Source: Novosphingobium album (ex Hu et al. 2023) (GTDB lineage: Bacteria; Pseudomonadota; Alphaproteobacteria; Sphingomonadales; Sphingomonadaceae). From it: 64,000 nt of DNA. Below are positions 1 through 12,050 of the stretch, piece after piece (the stretch's first letter is position 1; every line of letters begins with the position of its first letter). Under the pieces are notes generated by a model, which had not been told where the DNA came from, made no database searches, and was given only the letters and a program-made list of their open reading frames with translations. Location of the stretch: the NCBI RefSeq assembly GCF_022832385.1, contig NZ_JALHLE010000003.1:1-64000 (forward strand), given 5' to 3'. Made by a program: the position numbers and the translations under genes.

Positions 1-233
1 TAAATCACAACCTCAAATCTGTGCCATTGGCGCTGACGGGGAACACATGTGCTCGTGCGATTGTCTGCACCAGTTCCCGCTGCAAGGATGAGATATGCCG
101 CCGCCGGATCGGGATCGCCGAGGCTGCATACCTTTGCGAAGGTCGGTAAATCGACAAGGAAAAGGTGGCCGCGCTTCTTTGGCCGTTTGACTGCCTTGTC
201 GGCAATCGAATGGGCATCCTGTGGCTGGGCCAT
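1..233 (-). CDS. Accessory-element protein, truncated by the window edge
   Basis: The reading frame starts at an ATG one base after the excisionase stop codon and stays open to the left edge, giving about 77 residues of an incomplete gene. The block from residue about 24 (RGHLFLVDLPTFAKVC, then AAAYLILAAGTGADNRT) resembles the N-terminus of helix-turn-helix proteins found beside AlpA and integrase genes on alphaproteobacterial islands; that match is from memory. After the NRTST motif the expected continuation seems lost (CVPRQRQW), while another frame reads VSANGTD, so a frameshift is possible. Its tight spacing to the excisionase suggests one transcript. Function unknown. Confidence 0.5.
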   Translation of the reverse strand, partial: MAQPQDAHSIADKAVKRPKKRGHLFLVDLPTFAKVCSLGDPDPAAAYLILAAGTGADNRTSTCVPRQRQWHRFEVVI

Positions 234-234
234 A

Positions 235-423
235 TCAGGCCGCCTTGTCGGTCGTGCCGGTGCTGACCAACTTCTTGATGCTTGCGACTTTGACCAGACG
301 GCGAGTGCCGATAGTCACACACTCAAGCATATTGTCGGAAATCAGTTCGTAGGTCTTGGTTTTTCCAACACCCAAGCTGCGGGCTGCTTCCGCAATACTG
401 CAAAGGACGGGTTCCATGTGCAA
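235..423 (-). CDS. AlpA-like excisionase / MerR-type HTH protein
   Basis: A 62-residue protein dominated by a winged-helix DNA-binding motif: SIAEAARSLGVGKTKTYELI (residues about 9-28) followed by the short wing TIGTRRLVKVASIKKLV. This is the usual form of the small AlpA/excisionase proteins that accompany tyrosine integrases and bend DNA at attachment sites or activate integrase transcription. It lies about 170 bases downstream of the integrase gene on the same strand, which supports a role in element excision. The exact role (excisionase or transcription regulator) cannot be told from sequence. Confidence 0.75.
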   Translation of the reverse strand: MHMEPVLCSIAEAARSLGVGKTKTYELISDNMLECVTIGTRRLVKVASIKKLVSTGTTDKAA

Positions 424-593
424 TGTTCCTTTTGTTGGTTCCCGTCCGCAATCGCACGATTGCGCAGGAACACGTTGGGAACAGGATGATTCGCTGCGGC
501 GGTGAGTGCAAGGATAAAATGGCTGAAATCAGCCGTTTCTGGGGATAAACATTCCGTATTATTCACTATCGCTAGGATGCCCGCTGAGCGGGG

Positions 594-1784
594 TTAGCGG
601 GTCGCTCTGGGCGTGAACGTCAAGACTGCCGCAGCATCGCCTCCAGAGACAAATCGGCTCCAAGAATCCATCAGTTCGCGGCGTTTGTCGAAAAAGTCAG
701 TGCGCCGATAAGCTGCTTCGACAGCCTTGGGCACCGTATGAGCGAGGGCGGCTTCGGCCACTTCGCCGGGGAGGCTCGTCTGTTCTGCCGCCCAATCGCG
801 GAAAGTGGAGCGGAAGCCGTGCACGGTGAAGGGGGCGTCCATATCCCGTAGGACTTTCGTCAGCGTCATATCGCTCAGCGCCTTGCCGCTGCTGGCAGGG
901 AAGATCAGGTCGGTTCCGGCACGCTTGATCGAAGCGGCCTCGCGTAACAGGGCAACTGCGGCTGGCGATAGCGGAACACGGTGGGGGCGTCGGGCTTTCA
1001 TGCGCTCTGCCGGGACCGTCCAGACGGCGGCCTCCAGATCAAGTTCGCCCCACGTTGCGCCCCGGACCTCGCCACTGCGGGCGGCGGTCAGGATGGCTGC
1101 CCGCAATGCCAGTGCGCCCATGCCGCCCTTGTCCGCCAGCCGTGACATGAATGCGGGCAGTTCGGCGTAGGGCATGGCTTCGAAGTTCCCGCGCTTGGGT
1201 TGCGCGGGCAGGCGGTCGGCAACTGCGGGGCCAAGCGTGCCGATGAACAGCGCGCCATCGGGCCGCGCGAAACGCAGCGTGCGGATGATCAGGCTGCGGA
1301 CCTTGCGTGCGGTTTCGGGCTTGCGCGTCCAGATCGGGCGGAGGCAGGCCGCGATGGTATCTGCGTCGATGCTCTGCACTTGCAGCTTACCAAGGGCAGG
1401 GAAGGCATAGGTCTTCAACTGCGACAGGTTCTGCTTGCGCTTGGCGTCGGAGATTTTGGCGTCCGCTGTCTTGGCTTCCAAAAAGCCCAAGGCAGCCTCG
1501 CGGAACGTCCGTGTCATTTCCTTGGGCGGCTTCAATGCCAAATGCGGATCGCGCCCGGCCACCAGTGCGGCCTTTACCGTCGACGCCTTCTCGCGCGCCT
1601 CGCCAAGTCCCACGGCACGAAGGCTTCCCAAGCCAATCTCGCGCCGGGTGCCGTTGTGCTGAATGCGAGCTACCCAGCTTGCTTGGCCGGATTCGCGAAC
1701 GAATAGCACCAGCCCGTCGCCATCGTGGTGTCGGCCCGGTTTGCCGATGGCTGCCTTGATATGCGCCTGCGTTAACTTGCCCAT
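594..1784 (-). CDS. P4-type tyrosine recombinase/integrase
   Basis: A 396-residue site-specific recombinase. The N-terminal third is the DUF4102-type arm-binding domain (HHDGDGLVLFVRESG, then WVARIQHNGTRREIGLG). It is followed by a core-binding region and the catalytic domain with R236 (AARSGEV), H322-x-x-R325 (HGFR), H349 (LAHTV) and the nucleophile Y359 (AAYRRTDF). All catalytic residues are present and the length is normal, so it is probably active. It starts about 160 bases from the 3' end of tRNA-Asn, the classic place for such integrases, so the mobile element extends leftwards out of the window. Confidence 0.95.
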   Translation of the reverse strand: MGKLTQAHIKAAIGKPGRHHDGDGLVLFVRESGQASWVARIQHNGTRREIGLGSLRAVGLGEAREKASTVKAALVAGRDPHLALKPPKEMTRTFREAALGFLEAKTADAKISDAKRKQNLSQLKTYAFPALGKLQVQSIDADTIAACLRPIWTRKPETARKVRSLIIRTLRFARPDGALFIGTLGPAVADRLPAQPKRGNFEAMPYAELPAFMSRLADKGGMGALALRAAILTAARSGEVRGATWGELDLEAAVWTVPAERMKARRPHRVPLSPAAVALLREAASIKRAGTDLIFPASSGKALSDMTLTKVLRDMDAPFTVHGFRSTFRDWAAEQTSLPGEVAEAALAHTVPKAVEAAYRRTDFFDKRRELMDSWSRFVSGGDAAAVLTFTPRATR

Positions 1785-1947
1785 GCCCGCCTCAAAGTTA
1801 GAGTTTGACCTGTTCCCCCATTCCGTCCCCCACTATTAGCGCGAAAGGAGGCGAAACGCAACGAACGCACGCGGGCGCTTGCGGATTAGTTTTTCTAGGT
1901 TTTTGGGGTGTTTTGCGGTCGCTGGCGAACGCCTGCGAAAAGGAAAG

Positions 1948-2022
1948 TGGCTCCCCGAGTAGGATTCGAACCTACGGCCATTCGATTAACAGTCGAATGC
2001 TCTACCGCTGAGCTATCGGGGA
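1948..2022 (-). tRNA. tRNA-Asn (GUU)
   Basis: On the minus strand a full cloverleaf can be drawn: acceptor TCCCCGA/TCGGGGA with discriminator G, anticodon loop CTGTTAA with anticodon GTT, T-arm GGTTCGAATCC, and an encoded CCA end at 1948-1950. Its 3' end faces the integrase gene, so the 3' half is the probable attachment site of the element to the left. The repeated copy that would mark the other end of the element is not in this window. Confidence 0.96.
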
Positions 2023-2132
2023 GCAGCCCTGCAGTGTCTCCACCGCGGGGCAGGGGTGCGCCTATAAGCGGCCCTTCAGGGCTTGGCAACCCCGTCCTTG
2101 AGGAAATTTCATCGAAAGTTTTCTCTGTCGAT

Positions 2133-2912
2133 TCAGACCTGGAACTGCTCGGCGAAGATACGCTCTTCCAGCGTGTATCCGGGGTCGAACAAAAGGGTCA
2201 GTTCCTTTTCCGCAGTGGCCGTGATGCGCACCATCGAAACGTCGCGCACTTCCTTCTGGTCGGCTACGGCAGCGACCGGTCTTTTACCCGGTTCGCGAAT
2301 CCGGAATTCGACTTCCGCGCTCTCAGGCAGGATCGCGCCCTTCCAGCGACGGGGACGGAACGGGCTGATCGGGGTCAGCGCGAGCATGCGGCTACCCAGC
2401 GGCAGAATCGGCCCGTTGGCGGAAAGGTTGTAAGCAGTGGAGCCGACCGGGGTGGCGACAAGAATACCATCACCGGCGAGTTCCTCCATCCGCACGCGCC
2501 CATTGATGCGCACTTCCAGCTTGGCGGTCTGACGGGTTTCGCGCAGCAAGGATACTTCGTTGATCGCGTGGTAGCTGAATTCCTGCCCGTCCTGCGTCGT
2601 GGCGTGCATGCAAAGCGGACGGACAGGCACGCGGTGCGCTTCGGCGATGCGCTGGGTTACGGGCACATGGTCGTGCTGCCCGTTCAAAAGAAATCCGACA
2701 GTACCCAGGTTCATGCCGTAGACCGGCTTGACGAAATCCCAGTCGAGCATTTCGTGCAGGACATGGAGCAGGAAACCGTCGCCGCCCAGCACCACCAGTA
2801 CATCGGCATCGACGGGGGAAACCCAGGCATAGGCGTCCCTGAGCGACTTGGCGCCGGCCTGCGCTTTCGCGCTGTCCGATACGATGAGTGCCAGCTTCGG
2901 ATCGTCGCTCAA
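2133..2912 (-). CDS. nadK: NAD kinase
   Basis: Phosphorylates NAD to NADP with ATP in the cytoplasm, feeding NADPH-dependent biosynthesis. The 259-residue protein has the diagnostic GGDG motif (residues 43-46), the NLGTVGFLL segment, and the DGILVATPVGSTAYNLSANG substrate loop. The start appears to be TTG at 2912, since GGAGAA lies five bases upstream and no in-frame ATG precedes the domain. It is monocistronic, divergent from the neighbouring EAL protein gene, with about 90 bases between them. Confidence 0.95.
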   Translation of the reverse strand: MSDDPKLALIVSDSAKAQAGAKSLRDAYAWVSPVDADVLVVLGGDGFLLHVLHEMLDWDFVKPVYGMNLGTVGFLLNGQHDHVPVTQRIAEAHRVPVRPLCMHATTQDGQEFSYHAINEVSLLRETRQTAKLEVRINGRVRMEELAGDGILVATPVGSTAYNLSANGPILPLGSRMLALTPISPFRPRRWKGAILPESAEVEFRIREPGKRPVAAVADQKEVRDVSMVRITATAEKELTLLFDPGYTLEERIFAEQFQV

Positions 2913-2999
2913 TCAAATTCTCCGGCTGCTGCCGTCCCAATATGGGTGGGCTGTAGAATTTTGCACCGTTTGGCAAGGGGTTTAGGCTAAAGGGCGGGC

Positions 3000-4331
3000 A
3001 TGGGCGCACCACACCAGGAACACATTTCAAGCCATCCCCACCGGATCGAGGACCGCCTGACGGGGATACCAGGCATCGAGGCCGTGCATGACCGGATCGC
3101 CGCCTGGCGTGCCGAGCCGGCCATTCCACCGCGTTCTGCGCACGTGCATGCCATGCTGTTGGGGTTGCGTCGGCTCGAAGCGATCAACATCACCTATGGC
3201 GAAGCGGCCGGCGATGGCGCGCTGGAGGAAGTTGCGGGCCGCATCCAGCATTTCGCCTCCGAAGAACTCGATGGCTCCTGGCAGTTCGCCCGTGTCGGCG
3301 GCGGCAGTTTCCTGCTGGTTGCCAACGAGGCCTGCAGCCGGGAGCGATGGCAGCTTGTTGCCGACCAGCTAGCCGACTTGATCGCGCGTCCGATCGGAAT
3401 CCCCAGCGGTATCCTGCGCCTGTCGCCCCGGGTTGCGCTGCTGCGCGCGCTGACCGGCGAGAGTGTGGAATCGATCCTCGACCGGCTGGGTACAACCTTG
3501 CAGCACCTGAGCGAGCAGCAGGGTGGCCGGCTCGCCTGGGCCGATGGCGAAGTGACACCACCAGGCCGGTCAAGCGCGCAACTGGAAGCCGACCTGTTGG
3601 AAGCCATCGACCGCGACGAGATCGAGGTGCTGTTCCAGCCCCAGTTCAGCCTGACTGATGACAGGCTGACCGGCGCCGAGGCCCTGGCGCGCTGGAACCA
3701 TCCCCAACTCGGGCGGATCGGCGCTGGCGCTCTTTTCTCGATCGCCGAGCGTGCGGATTTCGTCGCGCAACTCTCTCATCATATCGCGCGCAAGGCGCTA
3801 CGGGCCGCCCGCGGATGGTCGGGCGACTTGCGCCTTTCGATCAATGTCACTCCGGCAGATCTCGCCTTGGGAAGCTATGTTCGCCAGATGCTGGAACTCG
3901 TGCGTGAGAGCGGGTTTCCGCCACGCCGCCTGACACTGGAGATCACCGAGCAGGCCTTGATCAGCGACATCACGCAAACGGCGCAGATGATGGCCGAGTT
4001 TTCCGCGCAGGGCATCCGCATCGCGCTCGACGACTTCGGGGCGGGCTTCTGCAACTTCCGCTATCTCAAGGTCCTGCCGATGCATTATCTCAAGCTCGAC
4101 CGCTCGATGATCGAGGGCATCACCAGCGACAAGCGCGACGTGGCGGTGCTGCGGGCGATCGTCGCCATGGCCGAAGCGCTCGATCTCAAGGTGATTGCCG
4201 AAGGGATCGAGGAAGAGGCACAGCGCGAAGTCGTGGCCCGCGAAGGCTGCACCTATTTCCAGGGCTTCCTGCGTGCGCAGCCGATGAGTTCGGACATGTT
4301 CGATGTGATGGTGCAGCAGAACGTCGCCTGA
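3000..4331 (+). CDS. c-di-GMP phosphodiesterase with degenerate GGDEF and intact EAL domain
   Basis: A 443-residue cytoplasmic signalling protein without membrane segments. The N-terminal half follows a GGDEF fold, but the active-site motif is replaced by GGGSF (residues 100-104), so cyclase activity is unlikely. The C-terminal EAL domain keeps the expected catalytic set: EAL at 227-229, the SINVTP asparagine, the LEITEQ glutamate, the paired aspartates in ALDDFGAGF, the LKLDRSMI lysine, IAEGIE and FQGF. It should therefore hydrolyse cyclic di-GMP to pGpG, affecting motility or biofilm. The degenerate GGDEF domain may bind GTP as an allosteric sensor, as in known relatives. No sensor domain is fused. 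Confidence 0.92.
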   Translation: MGAPHQEHISSHPHRIEDRLTGIPGIEAVHDRIAAWRAEPAIPPRSAHVHAMLLGLRRLEAINITYGEAAGDGALEEVAGRIQHFASEELDGSWQFARVGGGSFLLVANEACSRERWQLVADQLADLIARPIGIPSGILRLSPRVALLRALTGESVESILDRLGTTLQHLSEQQGGRLAWADGEVTPPGRSSAQLEADLLEAIDRDEIEVLFQPQFSLTDDRLTGAEALARWNHPQLGRIGAGALFSIAERADFVAQLSHHIARKALRAARGWSGDLRLSINVTPADLALGSYVRQMLELVRESGFPPRRLTLEITEQALISDITQTAQMMAEFSAQGIRIALDDFGAGFCNFRYLKVLPMHYLKLDRSMIEGITSDKRDVAVLRAIVAMAEALDLKVIAEGIEEEAQREVVAREGCTYFQGFLRAQPMSSDMFDVMVQQNVA

Positions 4332-4334
4332 CTG

Positions 4335-5870
4335 TCAGATACGCTCGTAGATCTCTACATCGCCGAAACGCGCGGCAAGCTGGTAGTGCGCGGCCAGCCA
4401 GCCGTCGATGTCCTTGCCTGCCTCGCGCACCCACTTGCGCCCCCGTTCCATGCGATCGGTCACGACAAAGCGCGGGATGCTGGCCATGATGCGCCCGGTC
4501 TCGTCCGTGCCGACATATCCCTGGCGACTGAGCGTCCCGATGATCGCCTTGCGAGCCAGGTTGCTGGGATAGACGCCCGCGCGCGAGAGCGGCGATGCAT
4601 CGAGATAATAAAGCACGAGATGCATGTGCAGTGCCCAGACTTGCACATGTGCGCCCCCGCGCTCACGGATCCAGTCCGCCGCGTCCCGGATCGAGTGATC
4701 GATCGATTCCGGATGCCGCAACAACGCAAGCGTTCGCGGAATTCCCATAGCCAGCGCGGTCACCGGAGGGACGGCGGCCAAGGCTCCGGCAAGAGACAGG
4801 GCGATTGCGGACATCTTCTTCATGCGCGCGGCTGCGGCGATTGCGAAGGTTGCGAAGATGCCGAGGAAGGGCATGGCTTGCAGCCAGTAGTGGGGATAGG
4901 CTGCGCCGCCGATCAGCAAGGACGCCCCTACGGCAAGCAGTCCTGTCCAGGCCAAGAGAACCACTCGTGCCGCCCCCGGGCTGTCGCGGTGTACCGGCCG
5001 CGTGCTCGCCACCAACCCGGTGGCTGCGAGCAAGGTCATCGGGACATAGGTGAACGGAGCGATCTGGGCGGTGTAGTAGTATTGCGTCGCGTGAAGGCGC
5101 AGCACCTCCAGCGCGGAAAGCTGCCCCGAATAGGCCAGCGGAACGTCGATCATCGCGAGCCGGAACGTGCCGAATTCTCCGGCCAGCGCATAAATGGTCG
5201 CCAGCACCGCGGGCGGGACAAGCCCGGCCGCGCCATATGCCAGCCAGCCCAGCCTTGTACAACGCCGGGATCGCTGCGCCGATAACACGACAAGCAACAA
5301 CCCGAAGGCCAGTGCCACCACCGCCAGGTTGGTCCGCGTCAGCACCGCCAACGAGGCCAGCAACCCGCATCCGGCCGCATCGCGCACACCGATCGCATCG
5401 TTCCGGATCAGCAGCCAAACGGCAGGCATAAGGAAGGCAATGGCGGGTAGTTCCGAGCTCGTATCTAGCCCGATCACGCCCGAGCACAGCGCCACTGTCA
5501 TCAGAGCCCCTGCCAACGCCGGCCAACCGCCCACGGCACGGCGCGCGATCAGGAACACGAAAAAGGAGGCGATGAATACGGACATGGCACCGATCGCGCG
5601 GATCGCGAGCAAGCTCTTGCCGAACATTGCGATGACCGCTCCGAACAGCAGGAAGACCATGGGCGGCTTGAGATCAAACTGATGGACGAAAGGCAGGTGA
5701 CCCTTCGCCACATCCGCTCCCATCAGCATGTAGGCCCACTCGTCCGAATCGATGTGTTCGGTCAGAAACGTACCGGTGCGCACAAGCAGAACGACCGCCG
5801 CGATTAATAGCGCAGCGGGCAGGGGGGAGACGCCCTTCGACGTTTCCGCAGAGGTGGAAGGCAAGGCCAT
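4335..5870 (-). CDS. GT-C-type membrane glycosyltransferase-like protein
   Basis: A 511-residue integral membrane protein with about ten to twelve hydrophobic helices. Just after the first helix is the acidic loop motif DSDEWAYMLMGADVAKG, the position of the catalytic aspartate in PMT/ArnT-like (GT39/GT83) enzymes, followed by FDLKPPMVFLLFGAV. The soluble C-terminal end is short. Such proteins transfer sugars from polyprenyl-phosphate carriers to lipids or proteins in the periplasm. Acceptor and donor cannot be inferred, as no cell-envelope sugar genes flank it. It converges on the EAL gene with only three bases between them. Confidence 0.75.
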   Translation of the reverse strand: MALPSTSAETSKGVSPLPAALLIAAVVLLVRTGTFLTEHIDSDEWAYMLMGADVAKGHLPFVHQFDLKPPMVFLLFGAVIAMFGKSLLAIRAIGAMSVFIASFFVFLIARRAVGGWPALAGALMTVALCSGVIGLDTSSELPAIAFLMPAVWLLIRNDAIGVRDAAGCGLLASLAVLTRTNLAVVALAFGLLLVVLSAQRSRRCTRLGWLAYGAAGLVPPAVLATIYALAGEFGTFRLAMIDVPLAYSGQLSALEVLRLHATQYYYTAQIAPFTYVPMTLLAATGLVASTRPVHRDSPGAARVVLLAWTGLLAVGASLLIGGAAYPHYWLQAMPFLGIFATFAIAAAARMKKMSAIALSLAGALAAVPPVTALAMGIPRTLALLRHPESIDHSIRDAADWIRERGGAHVQVWALHMHLVLYYLDASPLSRAGVYPSNLARKAIIGTLSRQGYVGTDETGRIMASIPRFVVTDRMERGRKWVREAGKDIDGWLAAHYQLAARFGDVEIYERI

Positions 5871-5929
5871 TCTGGCCGTGACTGCCTGAAATTGCTTGCA
5901 ATCGCGTTACGCGGCAACCGCCCGCAGGA

Positions 5930-9403
<3,474 letters not shown>

Positions 9404-9582
9404 GTCAGGAGAGCCGCGAGATAACGGCTGCGGCGGGAAATTCAATCGGCTTGGGAGTCTTGGCGCGCGCGAGAAATTCTATCGATGGAAGGGCTGGCGG
9501 CTATTGCCATTTTTTATCTGCAAGCAGCCATTCCGGACACGCCAACATTGCTGTCATCAGCGCCTTCAGCCAGAATGAAGCC

Positions 9583-9879
9583 ATGAACGAGGCTGAAATT
9601 TTGAAGAAGCTGCATCGTCTTGAAGTGACTGATAGTCACTTAGAGCGAAACTCGCTCGCACTGGAGCTTTCTGATACGAAGGAACCAAGGCTTTTTCGGC
9701 ATCTCGTAGAACTAATTCAGCGGCCGGAACTCGTGAATAATCGCGGGATGCTTGTATACTGCCTCAAAAACTACGATTGTTCGTCGATAGTCGATTTACT
9801 GGTGGAACTTGCTGAATCTGGCAACTTCGAAGTCTCTGCAGGAGCAGAGATTATCTTGAACGAACAGCGGCTACGTTAA
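9583..9879 (+). CDS. Small HEAT-repeat-like hypothetical protein
   Basis: A 98-residue, leucine-rich helical protein starting MNEAEILKKLHRLE. Two helix pairs (LALELSDTKEPRLFRHLVELI and SSIVDLLVELAESGNFEVSAGAEIIL) look like HEAT/armadillo repeats, as in small immunity or PBS-lyase-like proteins. Base composition is clearly more AT-rich than the flanking genes, hinting at recent acquisition. The gene stands alone between mfd and the thioredoxin gene on the opposite strand. No function is assigned. Confidence 0.6.
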   Translation: MNEAEILKKLHRLEVTDSHLERNSLALELSDTKEPRLFRHLVELIQRPELVNNRGMLVYCLKNYDCSSIVDLLVELAESGNFEVSAGAEIILNEQRLR

Positions 9880-10000
9880 GCCCTTTCTGATGACCGCTCC
9901 CCCCGACTTTCCAGTCATTCGCTACGTCGCGGTACTTTCTGACATCCGCCAGTCGTTCATGGGCATGGATAATACACGAAACGACAGCCAACCCTTCAGA

Positions 10001-10237
10001 TCACGCATTCAGCCAGCGCTTGAGGTCCTCTTCCTTGGGCAGGCCTCCGGAATGGACCACCTTGCCGTCGATGACGATGCCGGGCGTCGAAACGATGCCG
10101 TATTTGGCCATCTCGGCATAGTCGGTGACTTTCTCTACCGCGACGTCGAGGCCGAGATCGCTGGCGGCTGTCTTCACCATGTCTTCGGTCGTCTGGCACC
10201 GCTTGCAGCCCGGGCCGAGCACTTTGATGTCTTTCAT
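10001..10237 (-). CDS. Small thioredoxin-like protein (redox-active disulfide protein 2)
   Basis: A 78-residue minimal thioredoxin fold: MKDIKVLGPGCKRC with a CxxC redox pair at C11/C14, then the conserved cis-proline region VSTPGIVIDGKVVHSG. These proteins are the usual partners of YraQ/ArsP-type permeases and act as cytoplasmic thiol-disulfide exchangers or metal handlers. It is the last gene of a three-gene operon, 14 bases after the permease, behind an ArsR-type regulator, so induction by arsenicals or another thiophilic toxicant is likely. Confidence 0.88.
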   Translation of the reverse strand: MKDIKVLGPGCKRCQTTEDMVKTAASDLGLDVAVEKVTDYAEMAKYGIVSTPGIVIDGKVVHSGGLPKEEDLKRWLNA

Positions 10238-10251
10238 GAGCGAATACCTTT

Positions 10252-11307
10252 TTACGAGAAGAGGGCGTTGAACAGAAAGCCGACGGCGAGGATGCCGCTG
10301 CCGACAACGGCAATGAACACGGCGATCAACTTCAGGCTGAGCACCTTGCGCAGAATGATCATCTCGGGGAACGACAGCGCGATCACCGACATCATGAAGG
10401 CGAGGACCGTGCCGAGCGCCGCGCCCTTGCCGATGAGCGCCTCGATGACCGGAATGATACCGGCGGCGTTCGAATACATCGGGATGCCGAGCAGGACCGC
10501 GGCAGGTACCGACCACCAGCTATCCGCGCCCATGATGTGCGAGAGCAGTTCGGCAGGCACGTATCCGTGAATGAAGGCGCCTGCCGCGATCCCGGCGATG
10601 ATCCAGTACCAGACCTTGCCGACGATCTCCTTGACCGCGTCCCAGCCCGCCTCGAAGCGGTCGACCCAGGTCATGCGGATGTCTTCGAGTTCGGTATCGG
10701 CGGCACGCACTTCGCGCACCCAGGGCTCAAGCCAGTGCTCGAGGTGCAGGCGGCCGATGACCCAGCCCGCGACGATCGCGACCGTAAGACCAAAGGCGAG
10801 GTAGGTCAGCGCGACCTTCCACCCCACCAGTGCGAAGAGCAGACCGAGTGCGATTTCGTTCACCATCGGCGCGGCGATCAGGAACGAGAAGGTCACGCCG
10901 AGCGGGACGCCCGCAGAGACGAAGCCGACGAAGAGCGGCACGGCCGAGCAGGAGCAGAAGGGCGTGACAATGCCCAGATGCGCGGCGGCAATGTTGCCGA
11001 GCCCTTCGCGTTTGCCTGCCAGCAGGGCGCGGGTGTGCTCGGGCGAGAAGAACGTGCGCACCACGCCCATCGCGAACACCACCAGCGTCAACAGCATCAG
11101 CACCTTGGGCGTGTCATAGAAGAAGAACTCGACCGACGAGGCCAGATGGCTGCCCGGCGCGATCCCGGTCTGCGCCACCAGCCACTGCGCCGAGGGCAAT
11201 AGCTGCCAGTAAAGGGCGAACCACAAGGCGAGCGCGGCAGCGAGACCGGCGAACCAGACGGCCTGCGACTTGCGCATCTGTTGCAGCGACAGGGCATGGG
11301 TGTTCAT
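10252..11307 (-). CDS. YraQ/ArsP-family permease
   Basis: A 351-residue inner-membrane protein with about eight to ten helices in two homologous halves. The signature of the family is the cysteine motif TPFCSCSAVPLFVGF in the first half and the GIPMYSNAAGIIPVIEAL segment in the second. Known ArsP members export trivalent organoarsenicals; other YraQ members are uncharacterised. The ATG at 11307 (MNTHALS) is chosen because upstream residues overlap the regulator gene. It lies one base after the ArsR gene and just before the small thioredoxin, forming one operon. The substrate is inferred only from this context. Confidence 0.88.
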   Translation of the reverse strand: MNTHALSLQQMRKSQAVWFAGLAAALALWFALYWQLLPSAQWLVAQTGIAPGSHLASSVEFFFYDTPKVLMLLTLVVFAMGVVRTFFSPEHTRALLAGKREGLGNIAAAHLGIVTPFCSCSAVPLFVGFVSAGVPLGVTFSFLIAAPMVNEIALGLLFALVGWKVALTYLAFGLTVAIVAGWVIGRLHLEHWLEPWVREVRAADTELEDIRMTWVDRFEAGWDAVKEIVGKVWYWIIAGIAAGAFIHGYVPAELLSHIMGADSWWSVPAAVLLGIPMYSNAAGIIPVIEALIGKGAALGTVLAFMMSVIALSFPEMIILRKVLSLKLIAVFIAVVGSGILAVGFLFNALFS

Positions 11308-11308
11308 G

Positions 11309-11623
11309 TCAGGCAGCCTTCCTGTGGCATGAGGCGTCTTGCATTGGAGGCAGTGCCGCCAGGACGGCATCGACGACAGCGACCCACGAAGCGGGCAGGT
11401 CCGGGTTGCGGCGATAGCGCACCCATTGCGCGTCGCGCCGGTCGATGAGCAGGCCTACGGTCTTCAACCGCGTCATGTGCCGGGACATACGCGACTGGGT
11501 CGAGCCCAGCCGGTCCATGAGTTCGCACACACAATGCTCCTCACCGTCCCAGACGATTTGCAATGCACGCAGTCGGGTGGGTTCGGCCAGGGCACTCAGC
11601 AGGTCATCAATTTGCGAATCCAT
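11309..11623 (-). CDS. ArsR/SmtB-family metalloregulator
   Basis: A 104-residue winged-helix repressor. The recognition region contains the CVCEL motif (EEHCVCELMDRLGS) matching the cysteine pair of As(III)/Sb(III)-sensing ArsR proteins, followed by TQSRMSRHMTRLKTVGLL and a wing DRRDAQWVRY. It should repress its own operon (permease, thioredoxin) and be released by a thiophilic metalloid. The start ATG at 11623 places a perfect inverted repeat nine bases upstream. The C-terminal CHRKAA adds another cysteine. Confidence 0.9.
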   Translation of the reverse strand: MDSQIDDLLSALAEPTRLRALQIVWDGEEHCVCELMDRLGSTQSRMSRHMTRLKTVGLLIDRRDAQWVRYRRNPDLPASWVAVVDAVLAALPPMQDASCHRKAA

Positions 11624-11631
11624 AGGCCATG

Positions 11632-11653
11632 CATATGCGTTCATCCGCATATG
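11632..11653. promoter_or_regulatory. Probable ArsR operator
   Basis: Two perfect eight-base arms, CATATGCG and CGCATATG, separated by six bases, lie nine bases before the ArsR start. The size and spacing (dyad with a six-base centre) fit ArsR/SmtB operators, which usually overlap the promoter of the regulator's own operon. Binding is inferred. Confidence 0.65.
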
Positions 11654-11721
11654 CGCCTTGAGGCAGATCAAGTCAGGAAGGAATTTTGGGGCCGGCCCCG
11701 AAACCTGGCACGTTTATCCGC

Positions 11722-11991
11722 TCAGCGCGGGATCTCGACGTAGTCAAGCTTCATCATCCGCTCGACCAGTGGGCCGCGGTATTCCTCGGGGATGGACTGC
11801 GTGCCGAGCGCCCAGGCCATGATATCGACGTCTTCCTCTTCGATCATCTTCTCGAAGAGGTCGATGTCCGCCTCGGACCATTCGGCGTGGAAGCGGTCGA
11901 AGAAGCAGCCGATCATGTAGTCGGCCTCGCGCGTGCCGCGATGCCAGGCGCGGAACTTCAGGCGGGCGAGACGGGGTGAAAGCTCGGTCAT
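11722..11991 (-). CDS. sdhE: FAD assembly factor SdhE (succinate dehydrogenase assembly factor 2)
   Basis: An 89-residue protein that helps covalent FAD attachment to the SdhA flavoprotein subunit. It shows the family RGxxE-type motif in AWHRGTREADYMIGCFFDRF, the acidic EKMIEEEDVDIMAW segment and the usual length. It is commonly next to recG and mfd in sphingomonads, which is the arrangement here. Confidence 0.93.
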   Translation of the reverse strand: MTELSPRLARLKFRAWHRGTREADYMIGCFFDRFHAEWSEADIDLFEKMIEEEDVDIMAWALGTQSIPEEYRGPLVERMMKLDYVEIPR

Positions 11992-12050
11992 GGCCCGCGC
12001 CGATACGCTACCGCGCGGACTTGGGCAAGGTTGGCAGGAGCGGCCATGGG

